From: JAEELC01 sp963605425
Lineage (GTDB): Bacteria > Bacillota_I > Bacilli_A > Acholeplasmatales > Anaeroplasmataceae
Assembly: GCA_963605425.1 (NCBI GenBank)
Contig: CAVCUQ010000014.1
Location: forward strand, 1-38,590
Direction of reading: 5' to 3'
Length of the DNA stretch: 38,590 nucleotides
The position numbers and the translations under genes are program-made. A model generated the notes under the pieces. It was not told the origin of the DNA. It did no database searches and saw nothing but the letters and a program-made list of their open reading frames with translations. Of this stretch, positions 1 to 6,681 are shown one piece after another. Within the stretch, counting starts at the first letter, position 1, and each line of letters begins with the position of its first letter.

Positions 1-20
1 AGAAAAAAGGCAATAAAAAA

Positions 21-51
21 AGTCTTTTATATATAAAATATATAAAGGACT
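21..51 (-). terminator. AT-rich hairpin at window edge
   Basis: Arms 21-32 and 40-51 pair over 12 positions (one G-T wobble) around a 7-nt loop. On the minus strand the stem is followed by a run of seven T (complement of the A run at 14-20). This is what an intrinsic terminator for leftward transcription looks like. No minus-strand gene lies directly upstream, so its role is uncertain. It could also be a processing stem for a gene left of the window. Confidence 0.3.
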
Positions 52-150
52 CATGAATTTTAAAAAAATATAAAAATTTACTGGCAAACTCGGGAATTTA
101 ATTTACAAGTTTTATAATAGTATCTAGTTCAAATGATATTTTTTTATTTC

Positions 151-179
151 TTTAATTATAACTTCTAATTTGCTATAAT
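151..179 (+). promoter_or_regulatory. promoter of the 200-775 gene
   Basis: TTTAAT (151-156), a 17-nt spacer and TATAAT (174-179) preceded by TGC, which makes an extended -10. The predicted start near 186 leaves a very short leader with GGAAGG at 187-192 as ribosome binding site. Confidence 0.6.
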
Positions 180-199
180 ATTTTCAGGAAGGTTTTAAT

Positions 200-775
200 A
201 TGACTCAAGAAATTCAAATTACTAAACCATTTTTAAATAAATTATTTTCATTCTATTTTTTTAGAAATTTAAAGGTACTTAGAACACTTATTGTTTTAGT
301 TACTTTAATTATTATTACTGTAGTATATTTTTGTATATTTTGTGCTAAATTATCATGGATCATATCTCAATTTGATGGAGTTACAGACCATATAATGAAT
401 TCAATATATTTAATTAGTATACTTGTTTTGTTACTTGTTATAACAGGATGGCTAATTGCTAGTTATATTAAATTATATAACACAAGCAGAGTTAATTTTA
501 TAGAAGAAATAATTCATTCATATCCTATTGATTCAACTCAAACAATAGAAGTTGTAAATGGTGTTATTATTTCTAAAAACTCAGTTGATTCACATTTAGA
601 TTCTTATAATGATAGTGATATATCTATATACTATTTATTTAAAGGATTAATGTTATTACAAACATTTGATAATAACTTTATCTTTCTAAATTATGAAAAT
701 AATAATGATACAAATAAAATTAAATCTAAAGCCAAGAAGAAACATTTCTTAAAAACATTAAAAGAAGAGTCCTAG
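200..775 (+). CDS. small two-helix membrane protein, unknown function
   Basis: A 191-residue protein that I cannot assign with confidence. Two hydrophobic stretches are visible, about residues 29-49 and 66-92, separated by a short loop; the remaining ~100 residues are soluble, and the C-terminus ends in a lysine-rich tail. The layout of two helices followed by a small beta-rich domain resembles YcxB-like proteins, but no diagnostic motif was found, so this is only a suggestion. It has its own promoter with an extended -10 and a GGAAGG ribosome binding site. The gene converges on the Fur-family gene and overlaps its end by 4 nt, the two sharing a terminator. Confidence 0.75.
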   Translation: MTQEIQITKPFLNKLFSFYFFRNLKVLRTLIVLVTLIIITVVYFCIFCAKLSWIISQFDGVTDHIMNSIYLISILVLLLVITGWLIASYIKLYNTSRVNFIEEIIHSYPIDSTQTIEVVNGVIISKNSVDSHLDSYNDSDISIYYLFKGLMLLQTFDNNFIFLNYENNNDTNKIKSKAKKKHFLKTLKEES

Positions 776-795
776 ATTTCTAGAACTCTTTTTTG
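765..795. terminator. bidirectional terminator between convergent genes
   Basis: AAGAGT (765-770) pairs with ACTCTT (785-790), with a further CTAG pairing inside, followed by TTTTTTG on the plus strand. The minus strand tail is also T-rich. The stop codons of both convergent genes lie inside the stem. Confidence 0.65.
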
Positions 796-1185
796 TTTGC
801 AGGTAGAACATAGACCGTATAGTTCAATGTTATGATCTTCAATTTTAAAACCTGTAGTTTCTTCAATTTGTTTATTTATTTCAGTATAAGGACATTCCTT
901 TAAGTATATTTTCATACCACATTTTGTACATATTAATACATGTTTGTGATCATTTTTAACAATCATATAAAGGGCTCTGCCATCTTTATCTATTTCCTTA
1001 TTTATAATATGTAATTCATGAAGACTTGAAAGTGTACGATAAACAGTAGATAAATTAATTTTCTCATCAATTATTTGTTTATATATATCTTCAGCTGTAA
1101 TTGGTTCTTTAGCATTTTCAACTATATTTAATATTAACTTTCTTCCTTTAGTAGATTTAATACCAAAATCATTTAAATTTATCAT
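772..1185 (-). CDS. zur: Fur-family metalloregulator, probably zinc-sensing Zur
   Basis: A 137-residue protein of normal Fur-family length. An N-terminal winged helix (residues ~1-80) contains the recognition stretch INLSTVYRTLSSL, typical of Fur, PerR and Zur. The C-terminal dimerisation domain has two CxxC pairs, C86/C89 and C126/C129, which form the structural zinc site in this family, plus a histidine-rich region around HDHKHV. It is divergently transcribed from a zinc-type ABC transporter, and a perfect 7-1-7 palindrome lies in the shared promoter region. That context favours Zur over PerR or Fur, but the sensed metal is inferred, not seen. The start is supported by TAGGAG upstream of the ATG. 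A minus-strand promoter (TTGCTT, 17 nt, TATAAT) reads into it. Confidence 0.85.
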   Translation of the reverse strand: MINLNDFGIKSTKGRKLILNIVENAKEPITAEDIYKQIIDEKINLSTVYRTLSSLHELHIINKEIDKDGRALYMIVKNDHKHVLICTKCGMKIYLKECPYTEINKQIEETTGFKIEDHNIELYGLCSTCKQKRVLEI

Positions 1186-1207
1186 AAAAACTCCTAAAAA
1201 TATTTAT

Positions 1208-1236
1208 TTGACAAATCTATTATACAATGTTAATAT
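1208..1236 (+). promoter_or_regulatory. promoter of the zinc-type ABC operon
   Basis: TTGACA (1208-1213), 17 nt, TAATAT (1231-1236): near consensus. The predicted transcription start is near 1243, so the palindrome at 1249-1263 lies just downstream, where a bound repressor would block initiation or clearance. Confidence 0.7.
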
Positions 1237-1247
1237 ATTTAAAGCAA
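1219..1247 (-). promoter_or_regulatory. promoter of the Fur-family gene (minus strand)
   Basis: On the minus strand TTGCTT (complement of 1242-1247), 17 nt, then TATAAT (complement of 1219-1224). It overlaps the divergent promoter at 1208-1236, so the two probably compete and can share one operator. Confidence 0.6.
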
Positions 1248-1248
1248 A

Positions 1249-1263
1249 TGCAAATCATTTGCA
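1249..1263. promoter_or_regulatory. 7-1-7 palindromic operator (candidate Zur box)
   Basis: TGCAAATCATTTGCA is a perfect inverted repeat with 7-bp arms around a single central C. This is the geometry of Fur, PerR and Zur boxes. It sits just downstream of the predicted start of the transporter operon and upstream of the -35 of the regulator gene, so one site could control both. Assignment to Zur is inference from the neighbours. Confidence 0.7.
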
Positions 1264-1276
1264 AGAAGGTGAAAAA

Positions 1277-1924
1277 ATGGAAAAATTAATATCATTAAAT
1301 GATATATCATTTAGTTATGATAATAACACTTTTATTATTAAAAATTTAAATATGGATATTAATAAAGGTGATTTCATAGGTCTTGTGGGGGCTAATGGAG
1401 CTGGAAAATCTACATTACTCAAACTAATATTAGGTTTAATTGAACCAAATAGTGGAAAGATTGAAAGATTAAAAGGATTAAAATATGGGTATATTAATCA
1501 AACAACTTCTAATGAAGAAGGATCATTTCCAGCAACAGTCTTTGAAATAGTATCATTAGGACTTAAGAAGAAACCATTCCATTTTATTACTAAAAAAGAT
1601 AAAAACGAAGTTAACAAGGTATTAGAATTATTTGGACTATCAGAATTAAAAAATAAATCAATTAATTCTTTATCCGGGGGACAAATGCAAAAGGTAAAGA
1701 TTGCAAAAGTAGTATTATCTAATCCTAATATTATTATCTTTGATGAACCTACAACAGGTATTGATTCTGATAGTGTTAAAGTATTATTCGAATTAATTAA
1801 TCACCTTCATGCAATGAAAAAAACTATTTTATTAGTATCTCATAATAAAGAAGATTTAACTTATTGTACAAGAATCTTAGAATTAAGTAAAGAAAATCTA
1901 AAGGAGGTATCTTATGTTAAGTAG
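1277..1924 (+). CDS. znuC: zinc-type ABC transporter, ATP-binding protein
   Basis: A 215-residue ABC ATPase of the ZnuC/MntB/AdcC type that would power metal-ion uptake at the inner face of the membrane. Walker A is GANGAGKST at residues 38-46, the signature LSGGQ is at 132-136, and Walker B IIIFDE is at 152-157, followed by the D-loop and an H-loop in LLVSHN. The start was chosen at ATG 1277, which has AGAAGGTG directly upstream. An in-frame TTG at 1208 is actually the -35 element of the promoter and cannot be the start. The gene overlaps the permease gene by 11 nt, so the two are translationally coupled. No solute-binding protein gene is present here; it must be elsewhere or the system uses a separate one. 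Zinc rather than manganese is inferred from the Fur-family neighbour. Confidence 0.88.
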   Translation: MEKLISLNDISFSYDNNTFIIKNLNMDINKGDFIGLVGANGAGKSTLLKLILGLIEPNSGKIERLKGLKYGYINQTTSNEEGSFPATVFEIVSLGLKKKPFHFITKKDKNEVNKVLELFGLSELKNKSINSLSGGQMQKVKIAKVVLSNPNIIIFDEPTTGIDSDSVKVLFELINHLHAMKKTILLVSHNKEDLTYCTRILELSKENLKEVSYVK

Positions 1925-2711
1925 TGCATTTATGCAAAGAGCCTTTATCATATCTATACTTGTATCTATAGTACTTCCTCTAATTGGTGCTCCTCTTGTT
2001 CAAAAAAGATTATCAAATACTGGAGACGCTTTATCTCACACTTCCCTTGCCGGTGTTGCAATAGGTGTGGTATCAGGTATTTCACCTCTTTGGATGAGTA
2101 TTATTGTATCAGTAATATCAGCTTTAATTATTGAATATATTAGAAGAAAGTTTAGCAAATATTCAGAACTCGCTGTAGTTGTGGTAATGAGTTTTGCAAT
2201 AGGTATAGCAGCCATACTTTCAAAATTTTCTGGTGCTCAAACTTTTTCTAGTTACTTATTTGGTTCTGTAATGCTTACAACAAATGAAGAAGTAATAGTT
2301 ATGAGTGTGATATTTATTGTTACTATCTTATTTTTCTTTGGATTTTATTATCAAATATTATATTCTAACTATAATTCATTCCAAGCTAGTTTAGATAATG
2401 TAAAAGTTACACTTTTAAATATATCTTTTACAATCTTAACTGCTTTAATTGTAGCTGTAGCTAGTAAAACAGTTGGTGCTTTAATGGTCTCATCCCTTAT
2501 GGTTATACCATATGCTTCCAGTTTACAACTTACTAGAAGTTATAAAGCAAGTATCTGCGCATCTATTATAATTTCACTTGTATCTGCTATAGTAGGTATA
2601 ACATTATCTTATTATTTGGATATAGCATCAGGAGGCGCTATGGTACTTACTAGTGTCTTTATTCTAATTGTAAGTTTAATATTAAATAATATATTTAAAT
2701 TTAATAAATAA
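1914..2711 (+). CDS. znuB: zinc-type ABC transporter, membrane permease
   Basis: A 265-residue, strongly hydrophobic protein of the ABC-3 family, with about seven to eight membrane segments. The early stretch PLIGAPLVQKRLSNTGDALS, with the following HTSLAGVAIG, matches the family's conserved cytoplasmic region that contacts the ATPase. Length is normal. The start at ATG 1914 has a strong AAGGAGGT site inside the end of the ATPase gene. It forms a two-gene operon with the ATPase and would carry Zn2+ (less likely Mn2+) across the membrane. The gene abuts the convergent Crp/Fnr-type gene with no spacer. Confidence 0.88.
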   Translation: MLSSAFMQRAFIISILVSIVLPLIGAPLVQKRLSNTGDALSHTSLAGVAIGVVSGISPLWMSIIVSVISALIIEYIRRKFSKYSELAVVVVMSFAIGIAAILSKFSGAQTFSSYLFGSVMLTTNEEVIVMSVIFIVTILFFFGFYYQILYSNYNSFQASLDNVKVTLLNISFTILTALIVAVASKTVGALMVSSLMVIPYASSLQLTRSYKASICASIIISLVSAIVGITLSYYLDIASGGAMVLTSVFILIVSLILNNIFKFNK

Positions 2712-3371
2712 TTATAGTAAGGTAAAATGATTTAATTTAAAGTCTATTTTACCTTCTTTTTTTAATTTAGATAAACAAGATGAAAGAGCTGATCTATCAA
2801 GACCTAAATAATTAGCCATTTCATTTCTATTATATGGTACATCAAATGATTTAGATTTCTTTTGTTTAGATATTTTATTTAAGAATAATAAAATCTTATC
2901 TTTTGATGTGGTTGTTGTAAGTAATAAATTTTTAAATTGGATTTCTTTAGATTGCCTTCCTATTTCATCAAAACAAGCTTTCATTAAATCAATATGACGT
3001 TTGCATCTATTCATAGATGGATTTATAAGTCTAAATGAATCAAGAAGAAGAATAGTCACCTCGTCACTTTGAGCCCTTAAATCAAATTCATAATCTTTAT
3101 GAGATGAAATTATATCAAGAAGACCAAACATTTGTCCTTTACTATAATCTAAATTAATATATTCTATACCTTCTTTGTTAATATAATAACTTCTAGCTTC
3201 TCCTGAAAGTATTAAATAGGCATTTGAAACCTTTTCTCCTTGAGTAACAATAAGTTCATCTTTTTTATAGGTTTGAATACGGCCATTTAAACAATGCATT
3301 ATCGCATGGAAGTCTTGATCATCTAGTTTCTTAAAAAAGATAGTTTTTTTAGCTAAATCAATTTTTTTCAT
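2712..3371 (-). CDS. Crp/Fnr-family transcription regulator
   Basis: A 219-residue protein with an N-terminal cyclic-nucleotide-binding-like beta-roll (residues ~15-120; note GEKVSNAYLILSGEARSYY), a long dimerisation helix, and a C-terminal winged helix containing NRNEMANYLGLDRSALSSCL. There is no N-terminal cysteine cluster, so it is not a classical iron-sulfur Fnr; the effector is unknown. It is divergent from nrdD-nrdG, and a palindrome of Crp/Fnr half-site type lies between them, so control of anaerobic nucleotide reduction is the likely job. No clear ribosome binding site precedes the ATG; a weak or leaderless start is possible. Close relatives would be the Flp/ArcR-type regulators of Firmicutes. 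Confidence 0.85.
   Translation of the reverse strand: MKKIDLAKKTIFFKKLDDQDFHAIMHCLNGRIQTYKKDELIVTQGEKVSNAYLILSGEARSYYINKEGIEYINLDYSKGQMFGLLDIISSHKDYEFDLRAQSDEVTILLLDSFRLINPSMNRCKRHIDLMKACFDEIGRQSKEIQFKNLLLTTTTSKDKILLFLNKISKQKKSKSFDVPYNRNEMANYLGLDRSALSSCLSKLKKEGKIDFKLNHFTLL
2719..2763 (+). terminator. terminator of the ABC operon inside the convergent gene
   Basis: AAGGTAAAAT (2719-2728) pairs perfectly over 10 bp with ATTTTACCTT (2746-2755), followed by CTTTTTTT. It stops plus-strand transcription while lying within the last codons of the Crp/Fnr-type gene on the other strand. Confidence 0.7.
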
Positions 3372-3384
3372 TATTTAATAAAAA

Positions 3385-3400
3385 TGTTGTAAAAACAACA
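3385..3400. promoter_or_regulatory. palindromic Crp/Fnr-type site between regulator and nrdD
   Basis: TGTTGTAAAAACAACA is a perfect 6-4-6 palindrome. The TTGT/ACAA half sites and 4-nt spacing match the general Crp/Fnr site layout (TTGAT-N4-ATCAA in Fnr). Its centre is about 42 nt upstream of the start predicted from the -10 at 3423-3428, the classical class II activation position. It also lies immediately upstream of the regulator gene itself. Confidence 0.65.
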
Positions 3401-3422
3401 ATAACCTCTACATAGATTGTAT

Positions 3423-3428
3423 TATAAT
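3423..3428 (+). promoter_or_regulatory. -10 element of the nrdD promoter
   Basis: A consensus TATAAT with no recognisable -35 at the right distance (AATAAC at 3400-3405). This is typical of a promoter that needs an activator, consistent with the palindrome at 3385-3400. Confidence 0.6.
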
Positions 3429-3458
3429 AAAAATACTTTTTCAAGGAGAAGATATATT

Positions 3459-5642
3459 ATGAATGTTATTAAAAGAAGTGGTAAAGAAGTAGATTTTGAT
3501 GAATCTAAAATTTGTGACGCTGTAAAAAAAGCTAATGGATCAATTGATGATAAGAAATTTCAAATGTCTAATACTCAAATTGAGGTCTTAACTCATAATG
3601 TAGTAAAGTCTTGTGAACATTTAGGCAGAGCTGTATCTGTAGAAGAAATTCAAGATTTAGTAGAAGAGGCTATTATGGAAGTTGGTGCTTTTAAGGTAGC
3701 TAAATCATATATTACTTATCGTTATAAACATGAACTTATTCGTAAATCTAATACTACTGATAATCAAATTTTAACTTTAATTGAGGGAGCTAATGAAGAG
3801 GTTAAGCAAGAAAACTCTAATAAGAATCCAACAGTAGTATCAGTACAAAGAGACTATATGGCAGGAGAAGTATCTAAGGACATTACTAAACGTTTCTTAC
3901 TTAGTGAAGAAATAGTAAATGCTCATAATGAGGGACTTATTCATTTCCATGATTCAGACTATTATGCTCAACATATGCATAACTGTGATTTAGTAAATCT
4001 AGAAGATATGCTTCAAAATGGAACTGTTATATCAGGAACACTTATTGAACGTCCACACTCATTCTCAACTGCATGTAATATTGCGACTCAAATAATTGCT
4101 CAAGTAGCCTCAAGCCAATACGGAGGACAATCTATATCACTTGCCCATTTAGCACCATTTGTTGATGTATCAAGACAAAAGATTAGAAAAGAAGTAATTA
4201 ACGAATTTGAACTTATTGGTGTTGAAGTATCAGATGATAAGATTAATGAAATAGTTGAAAAGAGAGTTGCAAATGAAATTGAACGTGGTGTTCAAACTAT
4301 TCAATATCAAGTTGTTACACTTATGACAACTAACGGACAAGCTCCTTTTATTACTGAATTTATGTATTTAAATGAAGCTAAAAATGAACAAGAAAAGAAA
4401 GATTTAGCTTTAATTATTGAAGAAACATTAAAACAAAGAATGAAGGGTACTAAAAATGAAAAAGGTGTTTATATTACACCAGCTTTCCCTAAGATTATCT
4501 ATGTACTAGAAGAAGATAATATTACCGAAGGTACTCCTTATTTCTATTTAACAGAATTAGCTGCTAAATGTACTGCAAAGCGTATGGTACCAGATTATAT
4601 CAGTGAAAAAATTATGCTTAGAGATAAGGTTGATGAAAAAGGAGAAGGACATTGTTTCCCATGTATGGGTTGTCGTTCATTCTTAACTCCATATATCAAT
4701 CCTGAAACAGGTAAACCTCAATACTATGGTAGATTTAACCAAGGTGTTGTAACTATTAACTTAGTTGATGTAGCTTGTTCATCTAATAAGAATATTGATG
4801 AATTCTATAAGATATTTGAAGAACGTTTAGAGTTATGTCATGAAGCACTTAGAGCTCGTCATAATCGTTTAAAAGGTACAGTATCTGATGTAGCTCCTAT
4901 TTTGTGGCAACACGGTGCCCTTGCTCGTCTTAAAAAAGGTGAAACTATTGATAAATTACTTTATGGTGGCTATTCAACAATCTCTTTAGGATTTGCTGGC
5001 CTTTGGGAAACTGTTTACTATATGACAGGTAAGAAGTTAACCGATAAAGAAGGAGAAGAATTTGGACTTGAGGTCATGAAGTTCTTAAATGACCATACAA
5101 GTAAGTGGAAAAAGCTTGAAAATATTGATTATTCCTTATATGGTACACCACTTGAATCAACTACTTATAAGTTTGCAAAGTCCCTTCAAAAGAGATTTGG
5201 TATCATTAAAGGAGTAACAGATAAGAATTACATTACGAATTCATATCATGTGCATGTAACTGAAAATATTGATGCCTTCTCAAAATTAGCTCTTGAATCT
5301 AAGTTCCAAAAGTTATCTCCAGGAGGAGCTGTGTCTTATGTAGAAGTTCCTAATATGCAAAATAATATTAAAGCTGTAATAAAGGTTATTCAATTCATGT
5401 ATGACCATATTATGTATGCGGAACTTAATACTAAATCAGATTACTGCCAAGTTTGTGGCTATGATGGTGAAATTAAAATAGTTAAAGACAAGAATGAAAA
5501 ACTAATTTGGCGTTGTCCTAACTGCGGAAATACTGATCAATCTAAGCTTAATGTTGCACGAAGAACTTGTGGTTATATCGGTTCTCAATTCTGGAATCAA
5601 GGTAGAACTCAAGAAATTAAAGATAGGGTATTACACTTATAA
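3459..5642 (+). CDS. nrdD: anaerobic ribonucleoside-triphosphate reductase, large subunit
   Basis: A 727-residue class III ribonucleotide reductase, which makes deoxynucleotides without oxygen using a glycyl radical. An ATP-cone allosteric domain fills residues ~1-90 (starting VIKRSGKEVDFD). The long catalytic barrel follows, with HDSDYYAQHMHNCDLVNLED and the strongly conserved VVTLMTTNGQAPFITEF. Near the C-terminus two CxxC pairs (CQVCG and CPNCG) form the zinc site, and RRTCGYIG holds the radical glycine, about G705. The start was chosen at ATG 3459, which has AAGGAGAA upstream; an in-frame TTG 14 codons earlier overlaps the promoter. The stop codon shares an A with the nrdG start, so the two are coupled. 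Expression is probably controlled by the divergent Crp/Fnr-type regulator. Confidence 0.96.
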   Translation: MNVIKRSGKEVDFDESKICDAVKKANGSIDDKKFQMSNTQIEVLTHNVVKSCEHLGRAVSVEEIQDLVEEAIMEVGAFKVAKSYITYRYKHELIRKSNTTDNQILTLIEGANEEVKQENSNKNPTVVSVQRDYMAGEVSKDITKRFLLSEEIVNAHNEGLIHFHDSDYYAQHMHNCDLVNLEDMLQNGTVISGTLIERPHSFSTACNIATQIIAQVASSQYGGQSISLAHLAPFVDVSRQKIRKEVINEFELIGVEVSDDKINEIVEKRVANEIERGVQTIQYQVVTLMTTNGQAPFITEFMYLNEAKNEQEKKDLALIIEETLKQRMKGTKNEKGVYITPAFPKIIYVLEEDNITEGTPYFYLTELAAKCTAKRMVPDYISEKIMLRDKVDEKGEGHCFPCMGCRSFLTPYINPETGKPQYYGRFNQGVVTINLVDVACSSNKNIDEFYKIFEERLELCHEALRARHNRLKGTVSDVAPILWQHGALARLKKGETIDKLLYGGYSTISLGFAGLWETVYYMTGKKLTDKEGEEFGLEVMKFLNDHTSKWKKLENIDYSLYGTPLESTTYKFAKSLQKRFGIIKGVTDKNYITNSYHVHVTENIDAFSKLALESKFQKLSPGGAVSYVEVPNMQNNIKAVIKVIQFMYDHIMYAELNTKSDYCQVCGYDGEIKIVKDKNEKLIWRCPNCGNTDQSKLNVARRTCGYIGSQFWNQGRTQEIKDRVLHL

Positions 5643-6193
5643 TGTACTACGGTAAAATAAATACTTGTGATATAGCTAATGGTGAAGGAGTTAGAGTATC
5701 TTTATTTGTATCAGGTTGTAGAAATCATTGCGAGGGATGCTTTAACCAGGAGACATGGAATTTCAAATTTGGAAAGCCTTTTGATGAGGAAGCGGAAAAG
5801 CTGATACTAGATGCCTTAGATAAACCTTATATTGATGGACTTACTATCTTAGGCGGAGAGCCTTTTGAAAAAGAAAATCAAAAAGATTTATTACCTTTTA
5901 TATTAAAGGCAAGAGAAAAATATCCTAATAAAACAATTTGGGCTTATTCGGGTTATACTTATGATATAGATATGCAAAAAGGCGGAAAAGTATATTCAGA
6001 ATATGTTACCCAAATACTTGAAAATATTGATATACTTGTTGATGGTAAATTTGATATTAAATTATATAATCTTGCATTAAAGTTTAGAGGCTCTTCCAAT
6101 CAAAGAATAATTGATATGAAAGAGACACTTAAAAGCGGTAATATAGTTTTATCAAAATTAAATGAATATAAAGATTTTAAAATTGAGGAGTAG
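5642..6193 (+). CDS. nrdG: anaerobic ribonucleotide reductase activating protein
   Basis: A 183-residue radical-SAM protein that installs the glycyl radical on NrdD. The iron-sulfur motif CX3CX2C is at C26, C30 and C33 (GCRNHCEGCFN). It is followed by the GGEPF motif, which contacts the SAM amino group. Length is normal for the family. It overlaps nrdD by one base (TAATG), the usual nrdDG arrangement. Confidence 0.96.
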   Translation: MYYGKINTCDIANGEGVRVSLFVSGCRNHCEGCFNQETWNFKFGKPFDEEAEKLILDALDKPYIDGLTILGGEPFEKENQKDLLPFILKAREKYPNKTIWAYSGYTYDIDMQKGGKVYSEYVTQILENIDILVDGKFDIKLYNLALKFRGSSNQRIIDMKETLKSGNIVLSKLNEYKDFKIEE

Positions 6194-6204
6194 AAATGCT
6201 CCTC
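6185..6204 (+). other. stem-loop at the nrdG stop codon
   Basis: GAGGAG (6185-6190) pairs perfectly with CTCCTC (6199-6204) around an 8-nt loop containing the end of the nrdG stop. Only TTTATA follows, so termination would be weak. It may be a partial attenuator between nrdG and the next gene, or coincidental. Confidence 0.35.
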
Positions 6205-6221
6205 TTTATATGGTGAAAAAG

Positions 6222-6614
6222 ATGAATTTAGAAGAAAGAATCGAAAAAGCAATAGAATTAAAACATAGTGGTAATAACTGCGCTGTATCAATACTTCTTG
6301 TCTATAATGACTTACTTAATATAGACACTAATTTACTTAAAAAACTAGGCTCTGGTTTTGGTAGTGGTATGGGTGGAATGAAAGCTACATGTGGGGCTTT
6401 AATTGGTGCTAATTTAGTTTTAGGATTATTAAATAATAGTGAAACACAAACAAAAATGATTTCAAAAGATATGTTAAATGAATTTGAAGAAAAGTGTAAA
6501 GCTACATTATGTAAGGATTTAAAGGGTATAGAAAAGGGACAAGTCCTTGCAAGCTGTGAATATGCAATTGAAACTTCAATAAGAATTTTAGATAGTAAAC
6601 TTGCTAATTTGTAG
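6222..6614 (+). CDS. C_GCAxxG_C_C family protein (redox-type, function unknown)
   Basis: A protein of about 130 residues belonging to the C_GCAxxG_C_C family, named for its cysteine pattern. Visible are NNCAVS near the N-terminus, the glycine-rich GSGFGSGMGGMKATCGALIG, and two later cysteines in CKATLCKDL, with ASCEYA near the end. The family is often found in anaerobes and may bind a metal or take part in redox reactions, but no reaction is established. The start at ATG 6222 was preferred because GGTGA lies 5 nt upstream; ATG 6210 is in frame but has no binding site. It follows nrdG and may be co-transcribed. Confidence 0.8.
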   Translation: MNLEERIEKAIELKHSGNNCAVSILLVYNDLLNIDTNLLKKLGSGFGSGMGGMKATCGALIGANLVLGLLNNSETQTKMISKDMLNEFEEKCKATLCKDLKGIEKGQVLASCEYAIETSIRILDSKLANL

Positions 6615-6629
6615 TTTAATATTTATTTT

Positions 6630-6658
6630 TTTAACTCTTTATTGTAAAATACTATAGT
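6630..6658 (+). promoter_or_regulatory. probable promoter of the 691-residue gene
   Basis: TTTAAC (6630-6635), 17 nt, TATAGT (6653-6658). A second overlapping option is TTTATT (6622-6627), 17 nt, TAAAAT (6645-6650). Either gives a leader of about 20-30 nt before the GAGG site at 6670-6673. Confidence 0.4.
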
Positions 6659-6681
6659 TGTAAAAAGTCGAGGTTTTAAAA

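Noticed and set aside
1208..1276. Longer znuC start at TTG 1208
   Set aside because: The TTG is the first part of the TTGACA -35 box, and the transcript should begin near 1243. ATG 1277 has its own binding site.
3417..3458. Longer nrdD start at TTG 3417
   Set aside because: It lies on and upstream of the TATAAT at 3423-3428; ATG 3459 has AAGGAGAA at the right distance.
6100..6291. 63-codon minus-strand frame across the nrdG end
   Set aside because: It is antisense to nrdG and the next gene, with low-complexity Leu/Phe/Tyr composition and no supporting signals.
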